Source: Mariannaea sp. PMI_226
Lineage: Eukaryota > Ascomycota > Sordariomycetes > Hypocreales > Nectriaceae
DNA length: 64,000 nucleotides
Assembly (NCBI GenBank): GCA_024336345.1
Contig: JANFOG010000004.1
Location: 620,001-684,000 of the forward strand
Reading direction: 5' to 3'
Of the stretch, positions 13,544 through 24,370 are shown in pieces (position 1 is the first letter of the stretch; each line of letters begins with the position of its first letter). Below the pieces are notes generated by a model, which was not told the DNA's origin, searched no databases, and worked only from the letters and a program-made list of their open reading frames with translations. Made by a program: the position numbers and the translations under genes.

Positions 13544-13616
13544 GCTCCGGGTGGGACTCGAACCCACAACCCTAAGGTTAAAAGCCTCATACGCTAACCA
13601 ATTGCGCCACCGGAGC
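13544..13616 (-). tRNA. tRNA-Lys (anticodon TTT), copy 2
   Basis: This 73-nt minus-strand tRNA is identical to copy 1 except for one acceptor-stem base pair: U-A in copy 1 is C-G here (GCTCCGG pairs with CCGGAGC). The pair stays complementary in both genes, which suggests both are kept functional. The anticodon TTT is at plus-strand 13580-13582. The copies are 113 bp apart in the same direction, so a duplication is likely. Confidence 0.93.
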
Positions 13617-15266
13617 TTGCTTGATGTTGGCGGTTGACATAAATATCACTATGTAAGCTGCATCCTGTATCTCGTAACTCTCTCTGCCTCTCATGTCTCC
13701 ATCTACCGATCACTTCCGCTCCAGCATGCAACTTTTACATCAACACAGCCTCTCCACACGGCACAGTTTGGACATACTCAACGTCTCTGAACACCCTCTG
13801 ATCGCTATTTGGCCATCCCATTTGACATGTATACCGGTATCGTAAGCACTATCTCGAAGTGCAGTGCTACCATACATAATTCGAGGATGCAGTCAGATGA
13901 CAACTCAGCGCAACATGTTCAACTCGATGCCCACTTCCGCGTATTCTTAGCCACGAGAGCCAAAAACATGTATTAAAACAGGGGGCACTAGAAATTGAGC
14001 CAAGCGAGATGGACATCTTCATAGGATACAAATAGAAAATTATAACGAGTAATTGGGTACACTAAGTCAACTTAATGTGTGAGGCAAGAAAAGATATATA
14101 TTATTAGACAGCTACCCTAGATCCGTGCGTCACTGCGACTGGGCTGCAAAGCAACCTGCCTGGCCCTGCGGCGTAGTTCATAGGGGTGGGTGATCGCAAG
14201 AGTCACCTCCGGAACCGTATGTACTAGTCAGAGCACACGGAGGTAGATTGGACCCGTCGTCGCCAGCGTCACCATCTGCCGATTGAAGCTGGCCATTCAT
14301 GAAAGTGAGGTGGAGAACCCGGGCACCGAGGCCGTGGGGAGTGGGGACGGGTTCGCCGTCCCGGTCTCCAGAGATGCCGGTCCAGCAGCGGATACTCAAC
14401 TACACCGATCCCCTGACTAGATGTACACTCTTTCTGGCAAACCAGATTCCATATGCCAAATTCACCGTGGATAGAGTTGAAAATGGGTCGCAAAGGTGTG
14501 ACAGTAGACTGTCCTGTTTGAAACAAGCTGGATGGGCGACCCGAGTTGGATCTGTTAAGTTAACTACGGCCCAGTGAGGAGGAGGGCAATTTTGTGTTGG
14601 CGGCTGTTTTTTTTTATTTTTCTTTATTAAAACTCAATCCTTTGCTAATCTCTCCCAGGGTTGGCACAGATGGCTATCTATTCACTCTATCTCTGCTACT
14701 GATCATTTTCTCTTCCATCCAAGAAACTGCAAGGATTATTGAGGGAAATTTGATTGTTTAGCCGCTTATTACATCGAAGGCCCCATTTCCACACTCGTAC
14801 CGAGGACACATAATGACATGAGCTCCTTGACCTCACCTGGCGCATTATCTCGGACACGATTTCCAGCCGGGGCCCCTAGGACTTTCCACATGTGAAGAAA
14901 ACAAGAGCTTCAAATACTAAATGATACGGAGGTGTAGAGGGTCATCCTGCTTTGAAGAAGCCTAGAACTAGAATAGTAGGAACTGGTTCCTTCTGTCGGC
15001 TTCACTCAATTGCAAAACTCAAGGATTGCGTGGGGTGATTTATGAGTGCCACTTTTCCGTTCCCCCCTGGCTTCGCCCTCATGGGACGTACTCGGTTTAA
15101 AGCATATTGCTAAGTCTAGGCGGCTTAACCAAATCGACATTCCCAATACATCTACTCCGTCCAGGTGACTCCGTACCTACTATATTTATTATCACTGAAA
15201 TTTGCTGCTATCCTTCTCAGCTGTCCCACATCTCCAAATATCAGCATCCTCTAGCATTCTTCTTTC
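13617..15266. other. intergenic region, no gene seen
   Basis: Base composition is normal here. Short open frames occur around 14.2-14.6 kb on both strands, but none has splice support or a recognisable domain. The last few hundred bases are the likely promoter and leader of the ceramidase gene. Confidence 0.6.
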
Positions 15267-16589
15267 ATGGCGACACTCAATTTGTTCCGGGCACTCCGAG
15301 TCCCTTATCCGGATTATGAATCTGGCTTCTGGGGAGAGCAGACGTCTACGCTCAATTTCTGTGAAGAGGTGAGGCGATCCAACCGCTTGTTTAACACAAA
15401 AGCGCGATATTTATTTTTCTAGGACTACGCACTCTCGTTCTATTGTGCCGAACTTTGCAATGTGAGGACTTTAGCGACGTTCCGGTCTGGCCGAGGTTGC
15501 TGACACCCCCCGAGACAGTGACCAATGCCCTTTTCGTTTGGCTTGGCGTGAAAGGTATCCTCAGCTGCATCAAGTATTCGCATCCGAATATCTTTTTGGT
15601 TGCCTTTATTGGTTACATCGTGGTTGGACTGGGCTCTATTTCCTTTCATGCCACACTAAAATGTAAAGAAAAAAAGCAGCCCCTATGAGTCGTCTTTGCG
15701 GGAACAAGCAGTTAACTTGTTGCGGCAGATCCTATGCAGCTTGTTGATGAATTATCCATGATATACACCACCTGTCTTATGATGTATGCGAGCTTCTCAT
15801 TTTCGAAATCCAGAATCTTCTCGGTGTCATTAGGTATTGGCCTACTCGGACTGGCTGCGTTCATCACAGTTTGTCTACCTCCGGCAGAATCATCACAAGT
15901 ATTGACGCTGACTATCTCGATAGCTTTACTACCATATAACCAAGGACCCTGCTTTCCACCAGACCGCCTATGCTATATTGACAGCTACCATCGTGTTTCG
16001 TAGCATGTGGGTGATGGAGTCACAACTTCGCCCTGCTCTGGAGGCACGCCAGGCTCGAAAGTCAGACGAGCTGCTCAAGACAATGTGGATAATGGTTATA
16101 ACAGGTGTGTCCCCCTCGAAGAAAGCCACATTTTGGATATTTAAGCAGATGTTAATAGAGGACGAAAGGACTGTTGGTGTTCCTGGGAGGGTACCTGCTG
16201 TGGATCCTCGACAACACGTACTGTGCGCAGGTGAGGGGGATAAGACGTGCCATCGGGCTTCCATGGGCTGTGCTGTTGGAAGGCCATGCTTGGTGGCATT
16301 TGATGACTGGTCTCGGTAAGTGATCCCAGAGAACATTCAAATGAGTAAGACTAATGAGGTGTAAAGGAGGTAACTGAACTTGATTTTGAATTACCTGGTG
16401 ATAACTCGCTAACGCAATCTTTCCTTCGCTTTTCCCACTTCTATAGCGTACTACTACATTATTTGGGGCATATGGCTCCGCCACTGTCTAACAGGCCACG
16501 ATGATGAGTATGTGTTGGACTGGCCACGGCTGCTGACCTCGATTCCCGAAGTTCGACGGGAAAAGAAACGAGCCCAGAAGCAACAGTAA
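15267..16589 (+). CDS. YDC1: alkaline ceramidase (YPC1/YDC1 family)
   Basis: This is an integral ER membrane amidase that splits (phyto- or dihydro-)ceramide into a sphingoid base and a fatty acid. Seven exons join in frame: 15267-15368, 15423-15461, 15515-15662, 15729-15898, 15945-16104, 16169-16315 and 16447-16589, giving 302 aa, a usual length for the family. The N-terminus reads WGEQTSTLNFCEE, matching the family's W-G-x-x-T-S-x-x-x-x-C-E-E start. SFHATLKYPMQLVDELSMIY and GHAWWHLMTGLGAYYYI carry the conserved His, Asp and Ser residues of the zinc active site. Several hydrophobic membrane segments lie between. The tail RREKKRAQKQQ is basic. Intron 4 (15899-15944) is only 46 bp and intron 2 (15462-15514) is 53 bp; reading through them shifts frame, so they are required. 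Confidence 0.93.
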
Positions 16590-17256
16590 ATTTCATTTGC
16601 TGCCTTCTATCGGCATGAGGGGAGATGGAGGCCTGCGGCGCAGAGTCCCGCGGTGCAAACCGGGATGTCCGGAGATTGATTTGCACGTGGATACACATTT
16701 TTGGTCCTCCCAAAACTCCTACGCTGTGTTGCGTGGGGCGCGAACACAACCGTGTGTCTGCAGAGCACTTACCCAGGTGAAAATTATTCCTCAACTGCTT
16801 AGTTTACATGACAGGCATGTTGCGTTGCATGGCGGATGGAATACTTGCATATCAGAAGAAATTGAGGTGCTGGGGACACCTGTACAATAGGAAAGGTTAG
16901 GGTCGGATATATCAACAGGGTAGGCCATTGTGATGAATTGAATGCTTATTCGTTCTACGTAAAATTCCAATTAGTAGATGGCTGAGTTTGAGATGGAAGG
17001 GTGGAAATAGTTTCGGGAATAGTTATGGGTAGTAGTTCGTCTACCAGCATATCTGTGTATTCGTATACCAGTCATGATATACATTTAATGGGGGTAATGG
17101 ACGGAGTGGGGGCTACGGTTTGAATGCAGTAGCTTTGTTGCGCTGACTCTGTGAAGGCGCACACGAGGTGCAGCATCAAAGGCCAATACCCAAAAACCCG
17201 CCCCTCTCCCTTCGTCTCTCTTTTCCGACCCTGAGTTCTAGCACTCTGGTGGCGCC
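16590..17256. other. intergenic region between two plus-strand genes
   Basis: This 667-bp stretch should hold the 3' end of the ceramidase gene and the promoter of the prefoldin gene. I see no supported gene or repeat in it. Confidence 0.6.
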
Positions 17257-17917
17257 ATGGCGATTCCGAACGAAGCTTTGCAGAAGGTATGGATGCGGAC
17301 GTTGTCTGTTTTGCGATTTTTTTTGCCGGTGGAGGAGGTGATGCCAAGAAGTGATATCCATCCAGTAGCAGACCCCTTCTTCAGCAAGCTTGCCTGGTGC
17401 TGTGTGTTGTTGCATGTCAATTTCCTTGAGAGACCCAAAACGATCGGCGATAGTTTACTAACCACAATACGTAGCTGGTGCAAGAGATTGAGAGCCAAGC
17501 CATCGTTGCTCAGCAGCAGATTGGCCTGGCTCGGACGCAGATGACAGCTAAGCAACGCGAGCAGCGTCTGGTACGGCTCACACTCAGCGAGATGACTACT
17601 CTGCCCAGCGATGCGGTGGTGTACGAAGGTGTTGGGAAAATGTAAGTGGTTCCTGGCTATCGCTTCCTTCTAGCCTGATACAGCATCCATCACTCATTCC
17701 CCGTCAACTTCTTCGAGGTCCAACTAACATTATGCCCGTTGCGTGGTCCATTTTCAGGTTCGTCTCACTCCCGGTGGACTCTCTTCGCAAGAAACTCAAC
17801 AGCCAGACGCAGAGTCTGGAAGGCGAGGTAGATAGGTTGAGCAAACGGTTGCTATATTTGGAGACCACAGAAAGAAATAGCCGCGAGCACATTGAGCAAA
17901 TGCTACGCGCCAAGTAA
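17257..17917 (+). CDS. PFD1: prefoldin subunit 1
   Basis: This beta-type subunit of the hexameric prefoldin chaperone delivers unfolded actin and tubulin to the cytosolic chaperonin CCT. Three exons (17257-17286, 17475-17641, 17758-17917) give 118 aa, close to the family's 110-125. The N-terminus is MAIPNEALQK. The first helix (VQEIESQAIVAQQQIGLARTQ) and the last (KLNSQTQSLEGEVDRLSKRL, running on to HIEQMLRAK) have the heptad pattern of the two coiled-coil arms. Between them VVYEGVGKMFVSLPVDSLRK is the short beta-hairpin region, including the family's Y-x-G-V-G-K-M-F. The first intron (188 bp) follows codon 10. The exon lengths sum to a multiple of three. Confidence 0.93.
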
Positions 17918-19023
17918 CCGACACCAACTAATCTCCCTTCATTTGGCTCCCTCCGAGCAATCGGTTTGTCTCCGTAGGGCTACTTCCAAGGAATTTCTCA
18001 GAGCCTAGATAGCCGCCGCTTGGGACCCTCGACATGTTTCGAGTACCGCCGAAGGGATTGCAAGCATTGCGTTGGCCTCTGGTGCGGCCTACTCTATCAT
18101 GGACTGCGGTTGCTCCTGATGCTAGTATGGACTGATTCCCGCTTTGTAGCAATTTCTAGGCTGGTTACCGCCCAAGAGAGGGGGAGGGGGGAGGGGAGGG
18201 GGAATACACTGCAACCAACATGGCGGGTCCGCTCTCCCTAGTGCGTGTGTCATCTTCCTGGTGGCGATAGCCGGATGGGCTGGTGATGATAAATAAATGC
18301 CTGTACCTTAGATTACTGAGACGCTGAAAGGAATTGAGAAGAAATGTTGATCTATACCCAAGATTCATATTGAGCATATCGAGTTGATGTGGCTTTTCGT
18401 GACACTAGTAAGTATATATATATATATATTCGCAAGCACCCTGCTGGGCAAAAATAAAAACTAGGTGGTGTTGTTAGCTCAGCTGCCTACTGCACAAGAT
18501 CATCCCACGATTGTCCATCCTTGGTATTGCCTGTCTACCAAGAGCGTCTTACCTCACGGTGCCAGAAGTACCCAACCAACTTAAACAGGTGGGTAAACAA
18601 TTGGCAACTAGACTTAGGTATCTACCTAACTGCTCAACGCACTCGTACGCGTGTGCTTGCTATTCCAGGTTTCGATTTGGCCCCCAATCCAAAATATGTA
18701 TCCATCGTTTCAGCCCCGCCCTCCCCCGTCACAGCCCTACCACGACCGGCTCTCTGCTCCAGGGGTACCCCTACCCGTTGATGTTATAACTCGGTAGGTG
18801 ATTGCCATCACACCCTCTTTCTCTTCTTTCTTCTCTTCTCGTGTCCCTCTCTCGTCGTCGTCGTCTCCTTTCAATTTCTCGCCTTCTTGTGCCTCGCTTC
18901 CGCTTCCATAGACTTGATCACTAGTCTATCTCATTTTTTTTTCTTTCGCTCGATCTCAAAACACTTGATCCATAACACAGCACCGACCGCTTCATCGCAC
19001 TGCGGTGCGAATATATAAGAGAG
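17918..19023. promoter_or_regulatory. intergenic region with G-run cluster and pyrimidine-rich leader
   Basis: No gene is supported in these 1.1 kb. A four-run G tract lies at 18180-18202 and a short TA microsatellite near 18414-18430. A strongly CT-rich stretch at about 18810-18950 ends near the start codon of the RS-rich protein at 19024; such CT tracts are common around fungal transcription starts. Confidence 0.55.
18180..18202 (+). other. potential G-quadruplex motif
   Basis: Four G runs of 5, 6, 4 and 5 bases are separated by single A residues on the plus strand, which satisfies the usual G-quadruplex pattern with one-base loops. It lies 263 bp after the prefoldin stop and about 820 bp before the next start codon. 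Confidence 0.7.
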
Positions 19024-20585
19024 ATGAGTCGTTATTACGATGAAGAGGATGACATCGACGTCCGAATCCGTCATGCAGAACCCCCTGTTCGCTATGTTTC
19101 GGGGGCTCGAAGGTACTACGATGACGCCGGCCCAAGCTATTTGGTCGCTGGGCGGTCACGATCTCATGAGCGTTCCCGGTCCCGCGATCGTCGCGCCAGC
19201 AGCCCCCCTCCTGTAATCGTCACCAACCGAATTTATACCGATCGTTCCTCCTCGGATGACGATAGCGAGGATGACCGTCGTGGGAAGTCGTCTCGATCTT
19301 CTCACCGCCGACGGAAGTCACGTTCTTATTCTCGGTCTCGCTCCCCGTCTTCATCCTACATGGCTCGTGAAGAGTGGGAAGCCGAACAAGCCCGAAAGAA
19401 CCTTGCGCTGATGCAGGTTTCAAATGAGCGCGATAAGGAGAACCGTCGACTTCGCGATGATTGGGAGGCTGAACGGACCCGCAAGGATCTTGACTTAATG
19501 CGTGTTCAGAATGACCGCGAGAAGGACGAGCAACGCCTCATCAAAGAATACCAGGAGGAGGAGAAGCTTCAACGTGCAAAGCGGGAACTGAACGAAATCA
19601 AGGATCGTGAGGCTCGTGCTGCTGAAGAAGACCGCATCAAAAAGGCAATGGAGCTTCACCGGCTTCGAGAAGAGGATGAGGCCAAAGCTGAGGCCTCCCG
19701 ACGGGAAAAAGAGGCCAAGAAGGCGGTTGAGAATTATAAGCAAGCCGAGAAGGATCGCATTGCCAAGGAAAAAAAAATCGAAGAAGAAAAGGAGAAAGAA
19801 GCCAAAGCGGCGGTTGAGCGGTACAAACAAGCCGAGAGAGATCGCATCATGAAGGAAAAACAAGAGAAGGAGGCTAAGGACCGGGAATACAATCGTCGAC
19901 TCGAGGAAGACCTCCGACGATCTGGCCTTGATGACAAGGCTATCGAGGCTGTCATCAAGAAAGAGAAGATCAAGCTGACGGAAGCAAAAGAAGAGCGTCA
20001 GCACGAACACCAACACCAGCACCAGCACCAGCAGGTAGCCCTTCTCCCCTATACTTCTTCCGAGTACTCTCGGCCCGCAAACTACAACCAAGTCGTTGCA
20101 AACTATTCGCATCCTGCCAACTACACTCATCCGGCAAATTACCAGCAAGTTGCGCCGCGCCCACCCCCGCCTCCTCCTTCCACAACTGCAAACCGCGTGA
20201 CCTACACTCGGATGGCTCGAAAGCATCTTTCAATTGAAACGCTACGCGTCTTCGACATCGACTGGGATTACGATGAGGTAAGGAGCATTACCATTACCAT
20301 ATGTATGTATGTATGATCTAGGTACCTATGCTAATTCGGCTGGTATATTAGGATCCCGATTATGTCCTTATTAGGCGCTGGGTACCAGAGCACGAGCAGG
20401 ATAAGCTTTGGAAGCATACCAGGAAGCTTCGGGAAAAGCGCAAGGAGATGCTACTGATTGAAGAAAAGCAGCATTATCATCTTGACCCCGAATTCGAGTG
20501 GGTGCGCAAGAAGCATGACCACAAGCGAACCAGGAGCAAGTCGCCATCTCTGCTCATGTACTTGGCAGGCGCCAAACCGAAATAG
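19024..20585 (+). CDS. RS-rich coiled-coil protein with conserved fungal C-terminal domain (DUF8035-like)
   Basis: Two exons (19024-20277, 20352-20585) encode 495 aa. Residues about 43-112 are rich in Arg-Ser dipeptides, as in splicing-associated SR proteins. Residues about 115-330 form a long, highly charged Lys/Glu-rich helix, probably coiled coil, containing the repeated segment AVE(N/R)YKQAE(K/R)DRI. A His-Gln repeat (about 327-337), three ANY motifs and a proline run follow. The C-terminal 100 residues, starting YTRMARKHLSIETLRVFDID and continuing in exon 2 with DPDYVLIRRWVPEHEQDKLW, look like the compact domain shared by many ascomycete proteins of unknown function; the DUF8035 label is from memory. 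The intron cuts this domain. The cellular role is unknown; RNA or chromatin association is only a guess from the RS region. Confidence 0.85.
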
Positions 20586-20754
20586 CACCTCACGTATCTT
20601 CGTAGATTAGGGTTAGCCACCAATATTTATGATGCAATTATTGCAGATATGGTGGGCTCTATTGCTTCATGCCAAGCGTTTGCTAATTTTTATCTTGATG
20701 AATTATGAGACGAGTTGGTACAATTGTTATACAAAACTTTTTCCACGAATCCTC

Positions 20755-21805
20755 TTACTTTCCTCCTACCCGACGGATGAGTTCTTCATACACGGTCCAT
20801 GCAAGAGCTGAACTGAGCGCCTTTCGGCTCATTCGCAAGACGAGTCCATCCCAGAGTGAGCGGACGCCCTCCTGTGTCACCATTTTGTACCATGCATGCC
20901 AGATGTTGCGATATAATTGAGGCTGTAGTTGTATGCGTGTTTTGACGGCATCAAAAGGGTTCGATATCACTGAGCAAGCACCACCAGCAAGCATTCCTGC
21001 CGTGAAATTCACGGAGCCGGCCAGTGTAGTCTGCATCTTTCCAGTGTCTTGGCCACCCGAAGGATTCGGACTGATCAAGGATGCCAATCGAGGTTTGAGT
21101 ATTTCATAGAAGAGCACGTACAGACCGGCGTTTGGAGCATCGCGTAAAGCAGTAGCGCCAAATCCTGAGAAGAATCCGCGGATGCCTTCCGTTCTGCGAA
21201 TATCTGCAGCAGCAGATATAACGGATGGGTACGAGTAGAAGCTAGACTCAAATCTTACTTTGATGACAGTAAGTGGCATAAGTACGAAGCCAGCAAACGT
21301 CCTAGCGGTGGCTCCCGACACTAGATTGCCAGCATTGCTCAGTGAAGGCAATGCAGAAGAACCATGAAGTGTTTGCTGGCGGTGACCGAAAATCCCTGAG
21401 CGTTGAACGTTTTGGCGAATGGCATTCAAAGAAGTGAAGTAGAGAGCAGAACCGAAACCGGTTCGCAGAGCAGATGGAACTGTGCCTCGCCACAGTCCTG
21501 GCACTAAACTTGAAGATTGTTTGATCTCCTTCAGGGTGACCAAAAGTGATGAACTGCCAGATTGCTGAACCCGCGTTTTCAGCAAGTCAAGAGGTTGTAA
21601 AATGACGGCGGAGGCAACACCTGAACCAAGACCGGAGACAAAGTGGTGCGCTGTGACGGTGTCAGGATGCGGATAGGCCGGTAGATTCAACCTAAGATTC
21701 AATCACCGTACCTGAGTTGGCCGATCGGGGGGCGCGCTGCGGATTCAGCGATGCGGATGCATTGGCCTCATTTTGAGCTGTGGGAGTGGCGATCGAGACG
21801 CCCAT
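20755..21805 (-). CDS. HEM25: mitochondrial glycine carrier (SLC25A38/HEM25)
   Basis: This inner-membrane carrier imports glycine for the first step of haem synthesis. Three carrier repeats each show the P-x-[DT]-x-[LVA]-[LI]-K-x-[RK] signature: [26 protein letters not shown] and [15 protein letters not shown]. The last, with its QLQP ending, is typical of SLC25A38. The main exon (20755-21650) has no usable ATG near [10 protein letters not shown], so an upstream exon is needed. ATG at 21805 begins [17 protein letters not shown] and joins through a 61-bp intron (21651-21711), giving 329 aa in frame. The start lies only 141 bp after the COG8 stop, so promoter space is short. The gene converges with the RS-rich gene 169 bp away. 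The N-terminal exon is less certain than the rest. Confidence 0.9.
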
Positions 21806-21946
21806 GACTTGGAAGTAATTGTCGTCTACATGTTTGGTGAAGAGATGACGTGAGGGGGCTAGATTAAACCAGGCACTGTCGGTCAAGCGCCCCGATTGTC
21901 GGATTTGTATATGCTGACTCGCATAATTGCATTTTCGGGTTGCGAC

Positions 21947-23209
21947 TCAGGATTTCCCACCAACACTCACGTTACCTGTGTGCCCGCCCCGGTAGTCGCT
22001 AATAACAGATTCCAGACGGCCAGCTAGAAGGCGATGTCGCTTAACGAGGTCGACCCACTCACTGACACCAGTTGCGGCGAGCAGCATGCCAAAGTCGGCA
22101 CCCAACCGCCCAAGGCTGCCAGCGCAGTAGAGGACCTGTGTCAGAATACTTTCCCTTGAAGCCTGGTCTTTGACGGTAGGCAAATATATACGTAGAGTCT
22201 CGAGGAGCATTTCCACCAGATAAAGAGGAAAGCTTGCCATTGGAGACGGTAGTCGATGGAGGGGGTCATCTGCATCATCCAGCTCTGACCCTGAGTTCGT
22301 GCCGATGCTCTTGAAAACCGACACGATGCTGAAGCTATGCTCGCGGAAGATTTCAATAAACCTTTTCACGTAACGCTCTGTCTGCTGACCGCCAGACCAA
22401 GAGCTGACCGCCTTGTCCTTGCGCATTCGCTCCTCGTCTGCCAATTCTCTTAGCGGTTCCAATGCCTCCAGTGTTGTCATGAGAGTAGCCAATCGGCAAA
22501 CTAAGAACAAAGCAGGAAGTGCATCGTCTGAATGTGCGTCGTATACTAAGTCTGGGACAATACGCTTTAGCCAGCCCATGGTACGAACAGCGGCTGCAAG
22601 TTTCAGATTTGGCGTTTTCAGCGTCGCGACTAGGTCAGCAGCCATTTGGCGAATGGCCTCATCCGCCTTCTCCAAGACGGAAGAGACGACTGGAGAGTCG
22701 GGATACAGAGAAGCGAGACGTCGGACATGAGCATAGAGTTCGAGAGTCGAGGAGTAATTAACGGGGGCAGTCGACACGGCCGAAGTGAGCAATAAGGGCA
22801 TTTCCATGACGTCGACAAGGCGCTCTGAGTTCCGAAGAAGAAGGAGTGCTTCTTTTCTTCGAGAGAGCAACTTGTTTTCGCTAGTCTTACTGAAGCTTGA
22901 GGAAAACTGCTCAGCATGTGCGTCGAGTTTGGGAACAGCTTGTGCTAGGTCGGCAGCTCTCTGGGCAAGTATCGGCAGTGTTTGCCTCAGAGACGCATGG
23001 CTGGCAGCTGATTCGATGATAGGCTTGTGAGATCGTTTGGAGAGGCCTTGCAAGGCGAGCAATAGTGAGTGGGAAGCCTGAGCTAGCATTTGAGGCTCTG
23101 AGGATTGAACCATGTCGGACGGCAGCTCTGTGAGATGTGTGAGGTATTGCAGAGCTGCTGCGTCCGTTTGTTGCTGGGGGGCCAGCAAGTCGCGTAATGC
23201 CTCCGCCAT
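21947..23209 (-). CDS. COG8: conserved oligomeric Golgi complex subunit 8 (Dor1-like)
   Basis: This is a peripheral Golgi protein of the COG tether, which handles retrograde vesicle traffic within the Golgi. A single open frame from the first ATG at 23209 (MAEALRDLLAP) gives 420 aa. The N-terminal part, with YLTHLTELPSDMVQSSEP, matches the start of Dor1-like proteins. The body is predicted to be mostly helical, with conserved-looking segments NSERLVDVMEMPLLL and FREHSFSIVSVFKSIGTN. Upstream in-frame codons lack an ATG. Near the 3' end the codons GGTAACGTGAGT contain a good splice donor, so the last few residues may be replaced by a spliced exon; I could not decide this. The neighbour HEM25 follows closely on the same strand. 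Confidence 0.87.
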   Translation of the reverse strand: MAEALRDLLAPQQQTDAAALQYLTHLTELPSDMVQSSEPQMLAQASHSLLLALQGLSKRSHKPIIESAASHASLRQTLPILAQRAADLAQAVPKLDAHAEQFSSSFSKTSENKLLSRRKEALLLLRNSERLVDVMEMPLLLTSAVSTAPVNYSSTLELYAHVRRLASLYPDSPVVSSVLEKADEAIRQMAADLVATLKTPNLKLAAAVRTMGWLKRIVPDLVYDAHSDDALPALFLVCRLATLMTTLEALEPLRELADEERMRKDKAVSSWSGGQQTERYVKRFIEIFREHSFSIVSVFKSIGTNSGSELDDADDPLHRLPSPMASFPLYLVEMLLETLRIYLPTVKDQASRESILTQVLYCAGSLGRLGADFGMLLAATGVSEWVDLVKRHRLLAGRLESVISDYRGGHTGNVSVGGKS

Positions 23210-24370
23210 GATGAGTGCCCTGGTGGATCGTAGTTTTGTGTAGGAGTGATAGCACTGAGCTGCTATCAGTGTCGAGTTGACGTGAGGTGTGGTCAAGAGG
23301 TAAGCCAGTCAGCTAGCACGAGAACACGGCAGGCGATTCAGTGGGGAGCAGAAGACGGCGGGGAGGGGGTGGGCCGCTATCCTTCTCGCGTGCGTGTCGC
23401 GATTTAGGTCCTGGAAAGGTGTGTGATCTACTCCGCATGGGATGGATGGGTGAGTATGTGTGAATGTTCACGCGTTAGTTGTGAACTGATGATCAGTGAG
23501 ACCTTAGGTAGGTAGGGTAGATTCTCTTAGGAGAAAGTAGCAAAAGAACCTAGGGGAAGAAAAAGCTAGGTACGTGCTAGAGACCTCAGAGTCTACCACC
23601 AGCACCTACCTTACATTGGCAGAGTGTCTACGGAGTACCTACTAAGGAAACGAGGTAAATTAGCTGGATCGCCTGGTCTGCACGCCCGCCAAAAGGATAT
23701 GTGTATCCATGAATGGTAATTACTTAGCACATCACCTAACACCATCAGCCTGGTTTGCCCAAAGTGTGCACAATTACGCCTTCGCCTTGCATAAAGCTAT
23801 ACTTAGTGGGGAGAGGGGAAAGTGGGGGGAAAGTGACCTCGAAGCAAGCATGCTGAGGTACTCCAGCTCTAAGAAGACTCATGGACCCTACGGAGGTGTG
23901 GCTGATGGTACTCATTGGTGCAAGAGTCGGCATGGTACACTCAGGTACCTAAGGCTCAAATCATGCCTCAGAGCCACAATGCTGGCTGCTACACACGGGG
24001 TCTATCCACGTGAGCCCTGTGCTTACCCCAACAGATGTGAAGCGGCACAGAGAGGGGGACCACTTCCTAGTGTGGCATGCCCTGTTCCACCCCATACTTT
24101 ACATGCTCGCCTGCTCGCCTGCCTAGGTATCTTAATTTTTACCTGGTTAGACATCTTCAATATAAAACCCCAGTCCTTTGCAACTTTTGCTGGGGCGTTC
24201 ATCGCCCCCTTCACCCCCTCTCTCAACTTCCTCCGCTTCCTTTTCTTAAGACTCGACCATCTTCCTCGCTAGTTGATCTCGTCCTCGAAGTGCGGAGAAT
24301 CCTTCGCCAGTCATCACCCGAATCGTGCTCCAGGCGTCGAATTTATACGAATAGTTTCGACGTCGACGAG
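23210..24370. promoter_or_regulatory. divergent promoter region COG8 / TLC gene
   Basis: This 1.16-kb stretch lies between head-to-head genes. It contains several AGGTAGG/CCTAGG-type repeats (about 23504-23620, 23941-23955). A long plus-strand open frame at 23709-24272 has no recognisable domain and composition unlike its neighbours, so I treat it as chance. Confidence 0.55.

Noticed and set aside
13262..13567. 101-aa minus-strand frame
   Set aside because: It runs straight through tRNA-Lys copy 1 and into AT-rich DNA.
14178..14577. Overlapping short frames on both strands
   Set aside because: There is no splice support, no domain and no conserved-looking segment; they are likely chance frames in a GC-richer patch.
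19495..20226. 243-aa minus-strand frame opposite the RS/coiled-coil gene
   Set aside because: It is the mirror of a low-complexity Lys/Glu-rich coding region; it is leucine/phenylalanine-rich with no domain, and the plus-strand gene is well supported.
23709..24272. 187-aa plus-strand frame
   Set aside because: It covers the promoter and leader of the TLC gene, shows no domain, and contains AGGTACCT-type intergenic motifs.
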